A DNA stretch of 60,952 nucleotides, from NCBI GenBank assembly GCA_938006335.1, contig CALLMF010000024.1, positions 1 to 60,952 on the forward strand, in the 5' to 3' direction. Position numbers and translations under genes: made by a program. Numbering within the stretch: position 1 is the first letter of the stretch; each line of letters opens with the position of its first letter. This DNA is from an uncultured Granulosicoccaceae bacterium. GTDB lineage: Bacteria; Pseudomonadota; Gammaproteobacteria; Granulosicoccales; Granulosicoccaceae. Shown here piece after piece: positions 37,591-46,233 of this stretch. The notes below the pieces were generated by a model. The model made no database searches. It was not told the origin of the DNA and was given only the letters and a program-made list of their open reading frames with translations.

Positions 37591-38250
37591 TCAGTCGCGC
37601 AGAACGCCAGCACAGTTGGCGTGACCTGATGCGGCGTCCCACTCACCGTCGCGGGTACAGGCAGACGCATAAGCCCGATGCACCCGAAAGCGTCCGCTGG
37701 TCGGCTTGCCGTCGTCAAGCTTGACATCGAGCTCGGCAAGGATGCCTGCCGGTATGTGATTCCCCGTGAAGATCTCGTGCGCGAGGTCGTCGGCATCAGC
37801 CGCCTGCGCGCTGTAGCTGATCTTGTAGAAACCGTTGTAGGGGTTGCGCGGGCAGGTCGTCGCGCTGCACTCCACATCCGTCGCCGAGCCCGCCGCTGAT
37901 TGACGGCCATCGAAACTGCCATTGATGAGCCCGGCCAACGCAAGCTGTTGCCATACGCCCGCGCGCTCGGCGCCATCGTCGATGCGTCCGTTGCCGTTGC
38001 CTGGCACGGCATCACTGTCGATCTGGGTGGCCGCACGCGAGAAGTCCCCGGGCACGGAACGGTAACGCTCCTGAAACGAGTACCAGGCGCTGCGAATACC
38101 GGACACCTCACTCGACAAGGACCGCACGCGCGCACTGTCTATCAGCGCCTGACCTTTGAATATCCCGCCCAGTATCAAACCGATCACGATCAGGACGATG
38201 GCAAGTTCGACCAGAGTGAATCCGCGGCAGCGTGCTGAAGTAGTAAGCAT
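37591..38250 (-). CDS. Prepilin-type pseudopilin
   Basis: 219 aa with a class III signal: a short basic leader MLTTSARCRG, then the cleavage/methylation site G-FTLVELAIVLIVIGLILGG, with Glu5 of the mature protein present. The mature domain has four cysteines in CSATTCP, ACTRDGEW and HANCAG, suggesting two disulfides. ATG 38259 is an alternative start three codons upstream. The domain after the helix (WYSFQERYRSVPGDF) is common in stand-alone type II/IV pseudopilins. It lies alone, convergent with ntrC and 132 bases after asnS, with no other pilus genes nearby; it could feed the PilMNOPQ machine. Confidence 0.85.
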   Translation of the reverse strand: MLTTSARCRGFTLVELAIVLIVIGLILGGIFKGQALIDSARVRSLSSEVSGIRSAWYSFQERYRSVPGDFSRAATQIDSDAVPGNGNGRIDDGAERAGVWQQLALAGLINGSFDGRQSAAGSATDVECSATTCPRNPYNGFYKISYSAQAADADDLAHEIFTGNHIPAGILAELDVKLDDGKPTSGRFRVHRAYASACTRDGEWDAASGHANCAGVLRD

Positions 38251-38381
38251 ACGAGGCATGGGACCGAAACAAGGGTCAGCTGAGAGGTGGCGCCAAGTCT
38301 CGTGCATGACGGGCCGACAGGCAAGCCCCAGGGGCGGCAACTGTAAATAGATTCAGCAAATTGCCCACCGATGGGGGTGGG

Positions 38382-39770
38382 CTAGAACGGCGCACTGCGC
38401 GGCACTCGCGGAAACGGGATCACGTCGCGCACGTTCTCCATGCCGGTCACGTAACTGACCAGACGCTCGAAGCCGAGCCCGAAACCGGCATGGGGCGCGG
38501 TGCCAAAACGCCGCAGATCGCGGTACCACGACAGCTCGTCGAGCAGGTCGTGCTCCTTCAGCCGAGCGTCAAGGTAATCCAGTCGTTCCTCACGTTGACT
38601 GCCGCCGATGATCTCGCCAATACCCGGTGCCAGCACATCCATTGCAGCCACGGTTCTTTCATCGTCGTTGAGTCGCATGTAGAAGGCCTTGATCTCCTTC
38701 GGGTAGTTCATGAGGATGACCGGTCCACCGACATGTTCCTCTGCCAACCACCGCTCATGCTCACTGGCAAGGTCGACACCCCACTCCACCGGAAATTCAA
38801 ACGTCTTGCCTGACGCTTTCAGGCGATCGATAGCCTCGCCGTATTCCATGCGCTCGAAGTGGGACTGCTGCATGGCCTGCAAACGGGAGACCGCATGCTC
38901 ATCGACACGTTGGGCAAAAAAGGCCATGTCGTCTTCACGCTCGTCGAGCACGGCTCGCGCGACATGCTTCAACAGGTCCTCGGCGAGCGACGCGTTGTCT
39001 GCAAGGTCGGCGAAGGCAATTTCCGGCTCGATCATCCAGAACTCTGCCAGGTGCCGACTGGTGTTGGAATTTTCAGCGCGAAACGTGGGCCCGAAGGTGT
39101 AGGTCCGCGTCAAGGCCATTGCATACGCCTCGACATTCAACTGACCACTGACGGTGAGATAGGCCTCACGTGCAAAGAAGTCGTTGTCGGCGGTCGACTT
39201 CGCATCACCTTGCGCAAGTGTGGTGACACGAAACAACTCACCGGCGCCTTCGGCATCCGATGTGGTGATGATGGGTGTTGCTATCCATTGAAAGCCACGC
39301 TCGGCAAAGTAGCGATGCACCGCTTGAGCCAGTGTGTTGCGCACTCTCGCCACAGCACCGATCGCGTTGGTGCGCGGACGCAAGTGCGCAACACTGCGCA
39401 AGTACTCGAAGGTATGTCGCTTCTTTGCGATGGGGTATTGCTCGGGGTCAGCGACATCGCCTATGACCCTGACACTCGCTGCTTGAAGCTCGACGGTCTG
39501 CCCCTTGCCTTGCGAGGCGACCAGCTTCCCGGTCACCTCCAGGGCAAAGCCTGCGGAGACATGCCGGACCTCGTCCTCGTAGTTGTCCAGCGAATCGGGA
39601 GCAACGATCTGCAAGGCATCAAAACAACTACCGTCACTCAGCGCAATGAACGACAAGCCGGCCTTGGAATCTCGCCGGCTGCGCACCCAACCACGGGCGG
39701 TGACATGATCGTCGCCCGGCGTCGAGGCGAGCAGGTCGGCAATTCGGACAGTGAGAAAAGGCGTATTCAT
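38382..39770 (-). CDS. asnS: Asparaginyl-tRNA synthetase AsnS
   Basis: Class IIb synthetase charging tRNA-Asn. 462 aa from ATG 39770 (ATG 39776 is equally open). The N-terminal OB-fold contains [23 protein letters not shown]. The catalytic core has [54 protein letters not shown] (motif 2 region) and the motif 3 [15 protein letters not shown]. It follows holA by 21 bases on the same strand. Confidence 0.96.
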   Translation of the reverse strand: MNTPFLTVRIADLLASTPGDDHVTARGWVRSRRDSKAGLSFIALSDGSCFDALQIVAPDSLDNYEDEVRHVSAGFALEVTGKLVASQGKGQTVELQAASVRVIGDVADPEQYPIAKKRHTFEYLRSVAHLRPRTNAIGAVARVRNTLAQAVHRYFAERGFQWIATPIITTSDAEGAGELFRVTTLAQGDAKSTADNDFFAREAYLTVSGQLNVEAYAMALTRTYTFGPTFRAENSNTSRHLAEFWMIEPEIAFADLADNASLAEDLLKHVARAVLDEREDDMAFFAQRVDEHAVSRLQAMQQSHFERMEYGEAIDRLKASGKTFEFPVEWGVDLASEHERWLAEEHVGGPVILMNYPKEIKAFYMRLNDDERTVAAMDVLAPGIGEIIGGSQREERLDYLDARLKEHDLLDELSWYRDLRRFGTAPHAGFGLGFERLVSYVTGMENVRDVIPFPRVPRSAPF

Positions 39771-39791
39771 GAGCATTGCAGGTTCAGACCA

Positions 39792-40832
39792 TCAAACAAG
39801 AGCATGGGGGCGTGCACAGGTGCTGCTCGCCGACTCGGCAATAGCGACGCACAGACGCTCGAAGGCGATCCAGACATCGCCCGGCTCTTGCCCCTTGGTG
39901 AGTCGGTCAAGGTGCGAGATGTCGGCGAGAGATCCTAGCCAGGCACCCACATCATGCCGCGCCAAGGCCAGCTTGAGGTCGGCTTGTCGACTGGCCCATA
40001 CCCCCGCGCCTTTCATGGCAGCGTCCATTCCGGCACCCGCTGCCAGGGCTTCGGCCACGCGCGTGCCTGCTCGTACTTCCTGACTCAAGGCCCAGAGCAC
40101 CAGCACCGGCGCCTCACCGGTATCTGCCAGGCCGCGCAGGATCCGCACCGCCCGAGTGACGTCACCACGCATGACTGCAGGGGCAATATCCGCTATCGAA
40201 AAGCGCGAACTGTCGGCAACCGCTGCAAGCACCTGATCCGCATCAAGGCTTCCCGAGGGATACAACAGCGCGAGCCGTTCGGCCTCCTGAGCGGCGGCCA
40301 ACAAGTTTCCCTCGACGCGATCCGCAATCAATGACAGTGCCTCGGGGGTGGCCACCAGACCATGACGCGCCAACCGGTCCTTCAACCACGCGGGCAATCG
40401 CGAGGCTTCTACCGGCCACACGGCGATGGTCACGCCGATCTTGTCGATCGCCTTGAACCAGGCGCTGGAGCTACCCCCACGATCGAGCTTGGCGCTACGG
40501 ATCAACAGCAGCACATCTGTCGGTGGGGCGCTGGCCCATGCCTTCAAGGCTTCCGCGCCCGCCCGACCCGGTTTGCCCGTGGGCAATCTGAGCTCGACAA
40601 GACGGCGCTCGGCAAACAGCGACATGGTGTCGCCCGCGGCACGCAGCCTCGCCCAATCGGCATCTTCGTTGGCAACGATGACGGTGCGTTCCTCGTAACC
40701 TTCATCGCGCGCGTGGCGTCTGAGACGATCACCGACCTCGTCGAGCTGCAGCGGTTCGTCACCATGAACCAGATAGATCGGTGCCGTACCACGGCCGAGC
40801 GCTTGATCCAGCTTGTCGGGATAGACTTTCAT
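39792..40832 (-). CDS. holA: DNA polymerase III delta subunit HolA
   Basis: Clamp-loader subunit that opens the beta sliding clamp. 346 aa from ATG 40832, where MKVYPDKLDQAL begins; the longer frame to 40955 overlaps pyrD on the other strand. Family features: APIYLVHGDEPLQLDEV (about 20-36), RRLVELRLPTGKPGR, and EGNLLAAAQEAERLALLYP. The usual upstream leuS-lptE genes are missing here. It is divergent from pyrD across a 64-base gap. Confidence 0.92.
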   Translation of the reverse strand: MKVYPDKLDQALGRGTAPIYLVHGDEPLQLDEVGDRLRRHARDEGYEERTVIVANEDADWARLRAAGDTMSLFAERRLVELRLPTGKPGRAGAEALKAWASAPPTDVLLLIRSAKLDRGGSSSAWFKAIDKIGVTIAVWPVEASRLPAWLKDRLARHGLVATPEALSLIADRVEGNLLAAAQEAERLALLYPSGSLDADQVLAAVADSSRFSIADIAPAVMRGDVTRAVRILRGLADTGEAPVLVLWALSQEVRAGTRVAEALAAGAGMDAAMKGAGVWASRQADLKLALARHDVGAWLGSLADISHLDRLTKGQEPGDVWIAFERLCVAIAESASSTCARPHALV

Positions 40833-40896
40833 GGTCGCCGAGCATAGCTGCAGACCCGCTCTGACGGCTGATCCCCCTTGAAAATCCTCCCCCACG

Positions 40897-41955
40897 ATGA
40901 CGAGCACAACCGCTGACCCTTCCCTGCCACCCTTGTGGCGCGCGCTTCGCGCCATCCTGTTTCAGCTTGATCCGGAGCGCGCACACGACGTCGCCCTCAA
41001 GGCACTTGAGTGGCCAGGCGTCACCGGCGCGATCTCACCGCGAGTCCACTCGGCCAACGACCCTGTTCACTGCATGGGTCTCGAGTTTGCCAACCGGATC
41101 GGACTGGCGGCCGGTCTCGACAAGAACGGCGATCACATCGATGCGCTCGGCGCACTTGGCTTTGGCCATATCGAAATTGGCACCGTCACACCCAAGGCGC
41201 AGGCAGGCAACCCGAAACCGCGCATGTTCCGTCTCGTCGATCACGAGGCGCTGATCAACCGCATGGGCTTCAATAACAAGGGCGTCGCACACCTCGTGCG
41301 TCAGGCGGAGTCAAGGCAATGGGGCGGCGTCCTCGGCATCAACATCGGCAAGAACGCCAGCACGCCCAACGAGCGCGCCGCCGACGACTACATCGCCTGT
41401 CTTGACGCCGTCTGGCCGGTGGCAGACTACGTGACGGTCAACATCTCCTCGCCAAACACCGCAGGTCTTCGCGATCTGCAACACGGGCGAGTGCTACGCG
41501 AGCTGCTTGACGCCATAGCCAACCGAGCTGACGCGCTGAGCGCGCAGCACTCGCGCGAGGTGCCGATCATGATCAAGATCGCCCCGGACATGGACGACGA
41601 GGCACTGGCGGATTTCATCACGGCGGTCGCCGAGCGCGCGATTGCCGGCGTCATTGTCGGCAACACCACCCAGCAGCGAGATGTGGTGGCAGGGCACCGC
41701 TTTGCCGCCGAAGCGGGAGGGCTCTCTGGCAAGCCACTTCAAGCGCTGGCCGATACCCGGCTGCGGGCCGCTCGCGCGTGCCTGGACGAGCGCCAGAGCT
41801 CGGCGTGTCTGGTCGGTGTTGGCGGCGTTCACAACGCCTCGTCCGCGGCTGCAAAATGCGCGCTAGGCGCCAATTTGGTGCAGCTCTACACCGGCTTCAT
41901 CTACGGCGGACCGGCGCTCGTCCGAGACGCCATCGAAGCGACGAAAAACCACTAG
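40897..41955 (+). CDS. pyrD: Dihydroorotate dehydrogenase (quinone), class 2, PyrD
   Basis: Membrane-associated flavoenzyme of pyrimidine synthesis that reduces quinone. 352 aa. The N-terminal amphipathic helix (LWRALRAILFQLDPERAHDVALKAL) marks class 2. FMN and substrate segments are GLAAGLDKNGDHID, GHIEIGTVTPKAQAGNPKPR, NRMGFNNKG, NISSPNTAGLRDLQ with the catalytic Ser, and the final GANLVQLYTGFIYGGPAL. GTTTTTTCGACAAAAAC just after the stop (41954-41970) can form a 6-bp hairpin. Confidence 0.96.
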   Translation: MTSTTADPSLPPLWRALRAILFQLDPERAHDVALKALEWPGVTGAISPRVHSANDPVHCMGLEFANRIGLAAGLDKNGDHIDALGALGFGHIEIGTVTPKAQAGNPKPRMFRLVDHEALINRMGFNNKGVAHLVRQAESRQWGGVLGINIGKNASTPNERAADDYIACLDAVWPVADYVTVNISSPNTAGLRDLQHGRVLRELLDAIANRADALSAQHSREVPIMIKIAPDMDDEALADFITAVAERAIAGVIVGNTTQQRDVVAGHRFAAEAGGLSGKPLQALADTRLRAARACLDERQSSACLVGVGGVHNASSAAAKCALGANLVQLYTGFIYGGPALVRDAIEATKNH

Positions 41956-42153
41956 TTTTTTCGACAAAAACTAACCGTTCCGCCTTGACCATTCGGCAAC
42001 GCAGGTCAACAGGGCGGCGATTGCAGCGCCCCCTTTCCGTGCGCCAAAAACACCCATCGCCCCACATTAGTGCAATGCTTTCCTTGCTTGATTCTTTAAA
42101 TTTGGTACTGCAAGCTAGACCACTGAACCCTCTGTACAACCAGCGATAAATCG

Positions 42154-43164
42154 ATGAAAAGCAAGCTCGAATACATTTGGCTCGACGGCTACAAGCCGAC
42201 CCAGAGCCTGCGTAGCAAAACCATGGTCCGCAACAACTTCAGCGGCAAGCTGGATGAGTGCCCGATGTGGTCTTTCGACGGCAGCTCGACCGAACAGGCG
42301 GAAGGCAACGACTCCGATTGTCTGCTCAAGCCGGTGGCGATCATTCCGGATCCAGACCGCAAGAACAGCTACCTGGTGATGACCGAGGTGCTCAACGCCG
42401 ACGGTTCTCCGCACCCGTCCAACGGGCGCGCCACCATCGACAGCGACGACGACGACTTCTGGTTCGGTTTCGAGCAGGAGTACTTCCTGATCAATACCGA
42501 GACCAAGCTTCCGCTTGGTTTCCCCGACAATGGCTTCCCTGCACCCCAGGGGCCTTACTACTGCTCGGTCGGCGCAAAGAACGCCTTCGGCCGCGAAATC
42601 GTCGAGGAGCACTTGGACCTGTGCCTCGAAGCGGGCCTCAACGTCGAAGGCATCAACGCCGAAGTCGCAGCAGGTCAGTGGGAATTCCAGATCTTCTCCA
42701 AGGGCGCAAAGCTTGCCGGTGACGAAATCTGGCTCGGCCGCTACCTGCTCGAGCGCACTGCAGAAAAGTACGGCGTGGCCGTGGACTACCACCCCAAGCC
42801 GCTCGGCGACACGGACTGGAACGGCTCGGGCATGCATGCCAACTTCTCCAACGGCCCGATGCGTGACAGTGGCGACGAAGCCGTCTTCACCAAGATCTGC
42901 GAGGAATTCGGCAAGAACATCCAACGCCACATTGGCGTCTACGGTGCCGACAACGACCAGCGTCTGACCGGTGCTCACGAGACCCAGTCCATCGACCAGT
43001 TCAGCTACGGCGTATCGGATCGCGGTGCTTCCATCCGTATCCCGATCGGCACCATCGAAGATGGCTGGAAAGGTCGTCTTGAAGATCGTCGCCCGGCCTC
43101 CAACGCGGATCCGTACAAGGTGGCGGCTGCCATCATCAAGACCACCAAGGACGCACTGGCCTGA
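42154..43164 (+). CDS. glnII: Type II (eukaryote-like) glutamine synthetase
   Basis: Condenses ammonium and glutamate with ATP. At 336 aa it is much shorter than GSI (about 470 aa) and has the GSII layout: the opening KLEYIWLDGYKPTQSLRSKT, CPMWSFDGSSTEQA, FGFEQEYFLI (metal Glu), QGPYYCSVGAKNAFGREIVEEH, AAGQWEFQI, GSGMHANFS and the ETQSIDQFSYGVSDRGASIRIP segment. GSI adenylylation sequence is absent. GSII is common in eukaryotes, rhizobia and actinomycetes and less so in gammaproteobacteria. The 198-base upstream gap shows no sigma-54 element with correct spacing. Confidence 0.95.
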   Translation: MKSKLEYIWLDGYKPTQSLRSKTMVRNNFSGKLDECPMWSFDGSSTEQAEGNDSDCLLKPVAIIPDPDRKNSYLVMTEVLNADGSPHPSNGRATIDSDDDDFWFGFEQEYFLINTETKLPLGFPDNGFPAPQGPYYCSVGAKNAFGREIVEEHLDLCLEAGLNVEGINAEVAAGQWEFQIFSKGAKLAGDEIWLGRYLLERTAEKYGVAVDYHPKPLGDTDWNGSGMHANFSNGPMRDSGDEAVFTKICEEFGKNIQRHIGVYGADNDQRLTGAHETQSIDQFSYGVSDRGASIRIPIGTIEDGWKGRLEDRRPASNADPYKVAAAIIKTTKDALA

Positions 43165-43165
43165 C

Positions 43166-43200
43166 CCAGTGCCCGCCTGAGCCTACGCTCAGGCAACTGG
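43166..43200 (+). terminator. Hairpin after the GSII gene
   Basis: An 8-bp stem (GCCTGAGC, loop CTAC, GCTCAGGC at 43175-43194) is extended by an outer CCAGT/ACTGG pair, two bases after the stop. No T-run follows. It is probably the transcript end or a 3' stabiliser. Confidence 0.5.
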
Positions 43201-43233
43201 CTGGCGGCAGAGCTACACTGCTCTGTCGCCATC

Positions 43234-43503
43234 CTAGTGATCTGTCCCGTTGATAGTGTCGGCATCAGAGCCTGCGTGTGCCTTTCCGGCAAGGCGCATC
43301 GACGAAGTTGCACTGGAGTGCATCAAGGAGATGCAACGCAGACCGGACAGGCACACGTGGGCTCCCGAAGGGCGTGGCTGGGAGCCGCGCCGGACTGCGT
43401 TGGCCCCGCTCGACGTAGGCCCACTACGCCTTCGCGAACCCGCCTTGCCGACACGGCTCCCAGCCTCGCTGATGCCGACACTATCAACGGGACAGACCAC
43501 TGG
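43234..43503. repeat. 270-bp palindromic, MITE-like element
   Basis: Two terminal arms of 35 bases (43234-43268 and 43469-43503) are reverse complements with two mismatches; the inner 27 bases (43242-43268 and 43469-43495) match perfectly. Further in, CGGCAAGGCG (43287-43296) pairs with CGCCTTGCCG (43441-43450). Local hairpins lie inside: 43274-43288 with 43343-43357 (one mismatch), GGCTGGGAGCCG (43376-43387) with CGGCTCCCAGCC (43454-43465), and CGTAG-GCCCA-CTACG (43414-43428). There is no supportable gene inside. It ends three bases before the next gene's start codon. Confidence 0.85.
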
Positions 43504-43506
43504 TAC

Positions 43507-44469
43507 ATGACCATGACGCAGTACGACGTATTCAACGGAGACGCAGACGGGCTGTGCGCTTTGCATCAGCTCCGTCTGGCCGAACCGGCCGACAGCGTCC
43601 TGATCACGGGCGTCAAGCGCGACATCTCCCTGCTGCAGCGCGTGTCAGCGTCCGCCGGTGACACGATCACCGTGCTCGACATCTCGCTCGACAAGAACCG
43701 GGATGCACTTGTCGACGCACTCGACGCAGGCGCAAGCGTGCGCTACGTGGACCACCACTTCGCGGGAGATATCCCCGAGTCCCCTTCTCTCACCACCCAT
43801 ATCGATACCGCTGCAGAGACCTGCACCGGTCTGATCGTGGACGACGTGCTTGAGGGACGGTTTCGCGCCTGGGCCGTGACCGCTGCTTTCGGCGACAATC
43901 TGCAGGACGCCGCGAGGACAGCAGCGGAGCCTCTGGCGCTGGATGAAGCATCACTGAAACAGCTCGAACGGTTGGGCACCTTGCTCAACTACAACGGCTA
44001 CGGCGCTACCGTCGACGACCTGCATTTTGCCCCTGATGATTTGTCCCGCCGCCTCCGACCCTTCGACAGCCCGTTCGACTTCATGCAACAGGACGACGCC
44101 TGGAAAACACTGGAAGCCGGATTTGAAGATGATATGTCCCGTGCCCGATCAACGCCTGTAGAGATCGAAAGCGCAGGCTCGGCCTGCCTGCATTTTCCGG
44201 ATGCGGCCTGGGCGCGACGCGTCGGTGGTGTCTATGCCAACGAGCTGGCTCGCGCGCACCCCGCTCGCGCGCACGCGCTGCTCACCGAATTACCGGGCGG
44301 AGACTTTCTGGTGAGCGTACGAGCACCATTGAACAATCGCACCGGCGCAGACGAGCTGTGCCGAGAGTTTGAAACCGGCGGTGGCCGGCAAGCCGCTGCA
44401 GGCATCAACCGCTTGCCTGGCGCCGATGTCGGCAGATTCAAGGCGGCACTACAGGCTCGATTCGACTAG
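43507..44469 (+). CDS. DHH-family phosphoesterase-like protein
   Basis: 320 aa from ATG 43507; ATG 43513 is equally possible. The N-terminal half has the DHH metal motifs: FNGDADGLCAL (about 8-18), ITVLDISLDKN (about 56-66) and YVDHHFAGD (about 78-86), with a further Asp in AFGDNL. The C-terminal part ends in a DHHA1-like NRTGADELCREF and GGGRQAAAGINRL, a common substrate-binding loop of the superfamily. Relatives cleave nanoRNA, c-di-AMP or DNA ends; which applies is unknown. The frame continues upstream into the palindromic element, but that extension has no family sequence. No clear ribosome site precedes either ATG. Confidence 0.8.
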   Translation: MTMTQYDVFNGDADGLCALHQLRLAEPADSVLITGVKRDISLLQRVSASAGDTITVLDISLDKNRDALVDALDAGASVRYVDHHFAGDIPESPSLTTHIDTAAETCTGLIVDDVLEGRFRAWAVTAAFGDNLQDAARTAAEPLALDEASLKQLERLGTLLNYNGYGATVDDLHFAPDDLSRRLRPFDSPFDFMQQDDAWKTLEAGFEDDMSRARSTPVEIESAGSACLHFPDAAWARRVGGVYANELARAHPARAHALLTELPGGDFLVSVRAPLNNRTGADELCREFETGGGRQAAAGINRLPGADVGRFKAALQARFD

Positions 44470-44544
44470 TGGCAACATCGTCAACCGCGGACGCGCATTT
44501 ACAAGAGTCGGCGTAACGGCCCGATAGACGGCAAGCTAGGGGGC

Positions 44545-44991
44545 ATGCGCTCACGGGACGCCCTCAAGCACACTGGCACCAAGCCACCTGCAGCATTGCA
44601 ACGCATCCCGACCGAGTGCGTGACGTCCTACGCATTTCGCGTCGATGGCCGCGTATCGGCTAGCGACATGTCCTTCATGACGAACACACTTGCGATCGCC
44701 TTTGACGCGCATCTCAAGCCTATCGATCTGCTGATACTGATCAGGCAGCTGGATCCGACCGACTTACTACGCCTTGACGATACGACGAGCATCCGTCGGC
44801 GACTCGCCTCGATTCACCGTGTGGACCGCTTCGTGCTCGTAACCGCCAGCGATACGGCTACGCCGCTGACCAATCTACTGTCAACCCTGACGCCGGTCAG
44901 CTACCACCATTTCGACCTGTCCGATGTCGGGCACGCCTGGGCGCTGTTGGGCACTCAACCCGCAGCCAGATTACCGGGCCACAAACTCTAG
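44545..44991 (+). CDS. SpoIIAA-like (STAS-related) protein
   Basis: 148 aa. From about residue 28 it has the SpoIIAA-like fold pattern: FRVDGRVSASDM, then DLLILIRQLD, and after a helix RFVLVTASDTATPLTNLLS and HFDLSDVGHAWALLG. These small proteins occur widely in marine proteobacteria and resemble anti-sigma antagonists and lipid-binding CRAL-TRIO folds. No phosphorylatable Ser/Thr site typical of SpoIIAA is evident. The role is unknown. The first 25 residues may not be translated; ATG 44668 is in frame. Confidence 0.65.
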   Translation: MRSRDALKHTGTKPPAALQRIPTECVTSYAFRVDGRVSASDMSFMTNTLAIAFDAHLKPIDLLILIRQLDPTDLLRLDDTTSIRRRLASIHRVDRFVLVTASDTATPLTNLLSTLTPVSYHHFDLSDVGHAWALLGTQPAARLPGHKL

Positions 44992-45085
44992 GCTCAACGA
45001 GAGATCGAATGCACTCGGGCCTTCGTCCGGCATGGGTCTGATTTGTTCCACAGCGTCCGCATTCACTATCCAATCCAGTAACGCT

Positions 45086-45115
45086 TTTACAAAGTATTGA
45101 GGGGGCTGTTATCAA
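45086..45115 (+). promoter_or_regulatory. Candidate promoter of the 45142 gene
   Basis: TTTACA (45086-45091), an 18-base spacer and TATCAA (45110-45115) resemble a sigma-70 promoter, with five and four of six matches. A start near 45122 would leave a 20-base leader before ATG 45142. Confidence 0.35.
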
Positions 45116-45141
45116 TCTGGTAGTCCACCCTTTCCGACCCA

Positions 45142-46224
45142 ATGTCCTCAAGCAAAGAAAACCCGACTGCAGCCGGCGGATCTTCTAGCGATCACTCAAA
45201 CCTACTGCAGGACGAACAATCGACCGCTCCCTCGTCGAGCACGCCGTCCGGTGACACCGGCGCAGCGCGCGCAAACATCCCTCAGGCCAGTCACACCTTG
45301 CACCTCGGCGAGGGTCTACAGCCTGCAGCACTCATCGGTAGCTCCAACGCGGTCATTGCCCTGCGCGCGGCGATCAATGAAGTCGCGTCGGCACGGCCGG
45401 TGACCGCACTGATTGTCGGGGCAACGGGTGTCGGCCGACGTCAGGTAGCAAGTGCGATTCACCGCGAAAGCGGTCACGCAGACAGCGCCCTGAGGTACAT
45501 CGATTGCCACGAATCGTCTCCGATGGAACTCGATGCGCTCCTCGGCGTCGGCGGCGTATCCGACAGACTTGAGCCCACCAACAAGGACGCGGCGGGAACC
45601 GCCGGTCTACTCGTTATCGACGGCGCTCAGTGTCTCGCCGCCAGCAGTCAGGCGCGGCTTGTTGACTACATTGAACAGCTCAATGCCAACGCAACAAACG
45701 CTGCTGCGTATGACTCGGTGGTACTGATCGTCAATCAGGGCATCGCGGCAGCACTTGATTCCGGTCAACTCAATCAAGCGCTGTACGATGTGCTCGCCGA
45801 CCAGATGGTTGTCGTTCCCGAGCTCTCCGAGCGCGGGCAAGACGTTCTGGACATCGCCAGACACTTCGTGCAGTCGTTGAACGCCGACATTGGTGATAGC
45901 AAACAGTTATCCGATGAGCTTGAATATCGGCTAACGGGTTACCATTGGCCCGGCAATGTCCAGGAACTGAAGTTCATCATCCACGAACTCTACCGACGTG
46001 CCGGCTCCGCCGCCCGGATCGAGGTGGATCAGACCGTCGCGCCGATGCTCCTGTCCGATCAACAGCGTGCCATCCGCGACACGGTAGGCACGAGCTTTTG
46101 GGAGCTGCAAAAATTGCTGTTGCTGGAGACGCTTCTGTCGGTGGGTGGTGACAAACAGCGCGCTGCCGAGACACTCGGCATCAGCTTGAAAACCCTGTAC
46201 AACCGGCTCCGCGACTACCGCTAG
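45142..46224 (+). CDS. Degenerate NtrC-family protein with Fis-type DNA-binding domain
   Basis: 360 aa. A Ser/Thr-rich disordered start (1-55) precedes an AAA+-like domain (LIGSSNAVIALRAAI onward) and a Fis helix-turn-helix (GGDKQRAAETLGISLKTLYNRLRDY). The Walker A position reads GATGVGRR (93-100) with Arg in place of the catalytic Lys, and Walker B reads LLVIDGAQ without the usual Glu. The sigma-54 loop GAFTGA is absent, and the region after Walker A is shortened. YHWPGNVQELKFIIHEL, the sensor II part, is intact. It is thus a probable DNA-binding regulator that neither hydrolyses ATP nor activates sigma-54. It is paralogous to the convergent gene at 46234-47217. Confidence 0.85.
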   Translation: MSSSKENPTAAGGSSSDHSNLLQDEQSTAPSSSTPSGDTGAARANIPQASHTLHLGEGLQPAALIGSSNAVIALRAAINEVASARPVTALIVGATGVGRRQVASAIHRESGHADSALRYIDCHESSPMELDALLGVGGVSDRLEPTNKDAAGTAGLLVIDGAQCLAASSQARLVDYIEQLNANATNAAAYDSVVLIVNQGIAAALDSGQLNQALYDVLADQMVVVPELSERGQDVLDIARHFVQSLNADIGDSKQLSDELEYRLTGYHWPGNVQELKFIIHELYRRAGSAARIEVDQTVAPMLLSDQQRAIRDTVGTSFWELQKLLLLETLLSVGGDKQRAAETLGISLKTLYNRLRDYR

Positions 46225-46233
46225 CCGCGGCCA

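Noticed and set aside
41956..42153. Sigma-54 promoter or NtrC site upstream of the GSII gene
   Set aside because: All TTGC/TGCA candidates lack a GG at the right distance, and no TGCACC dyad is present.
43237..43506. N-terminal extension of the DHH-like protein through the palindromic element
   Set aside because: The 90 extra codons come from an inverted-repeat element, are Cys/Arg-rich, and precede a normal family start at 43507.
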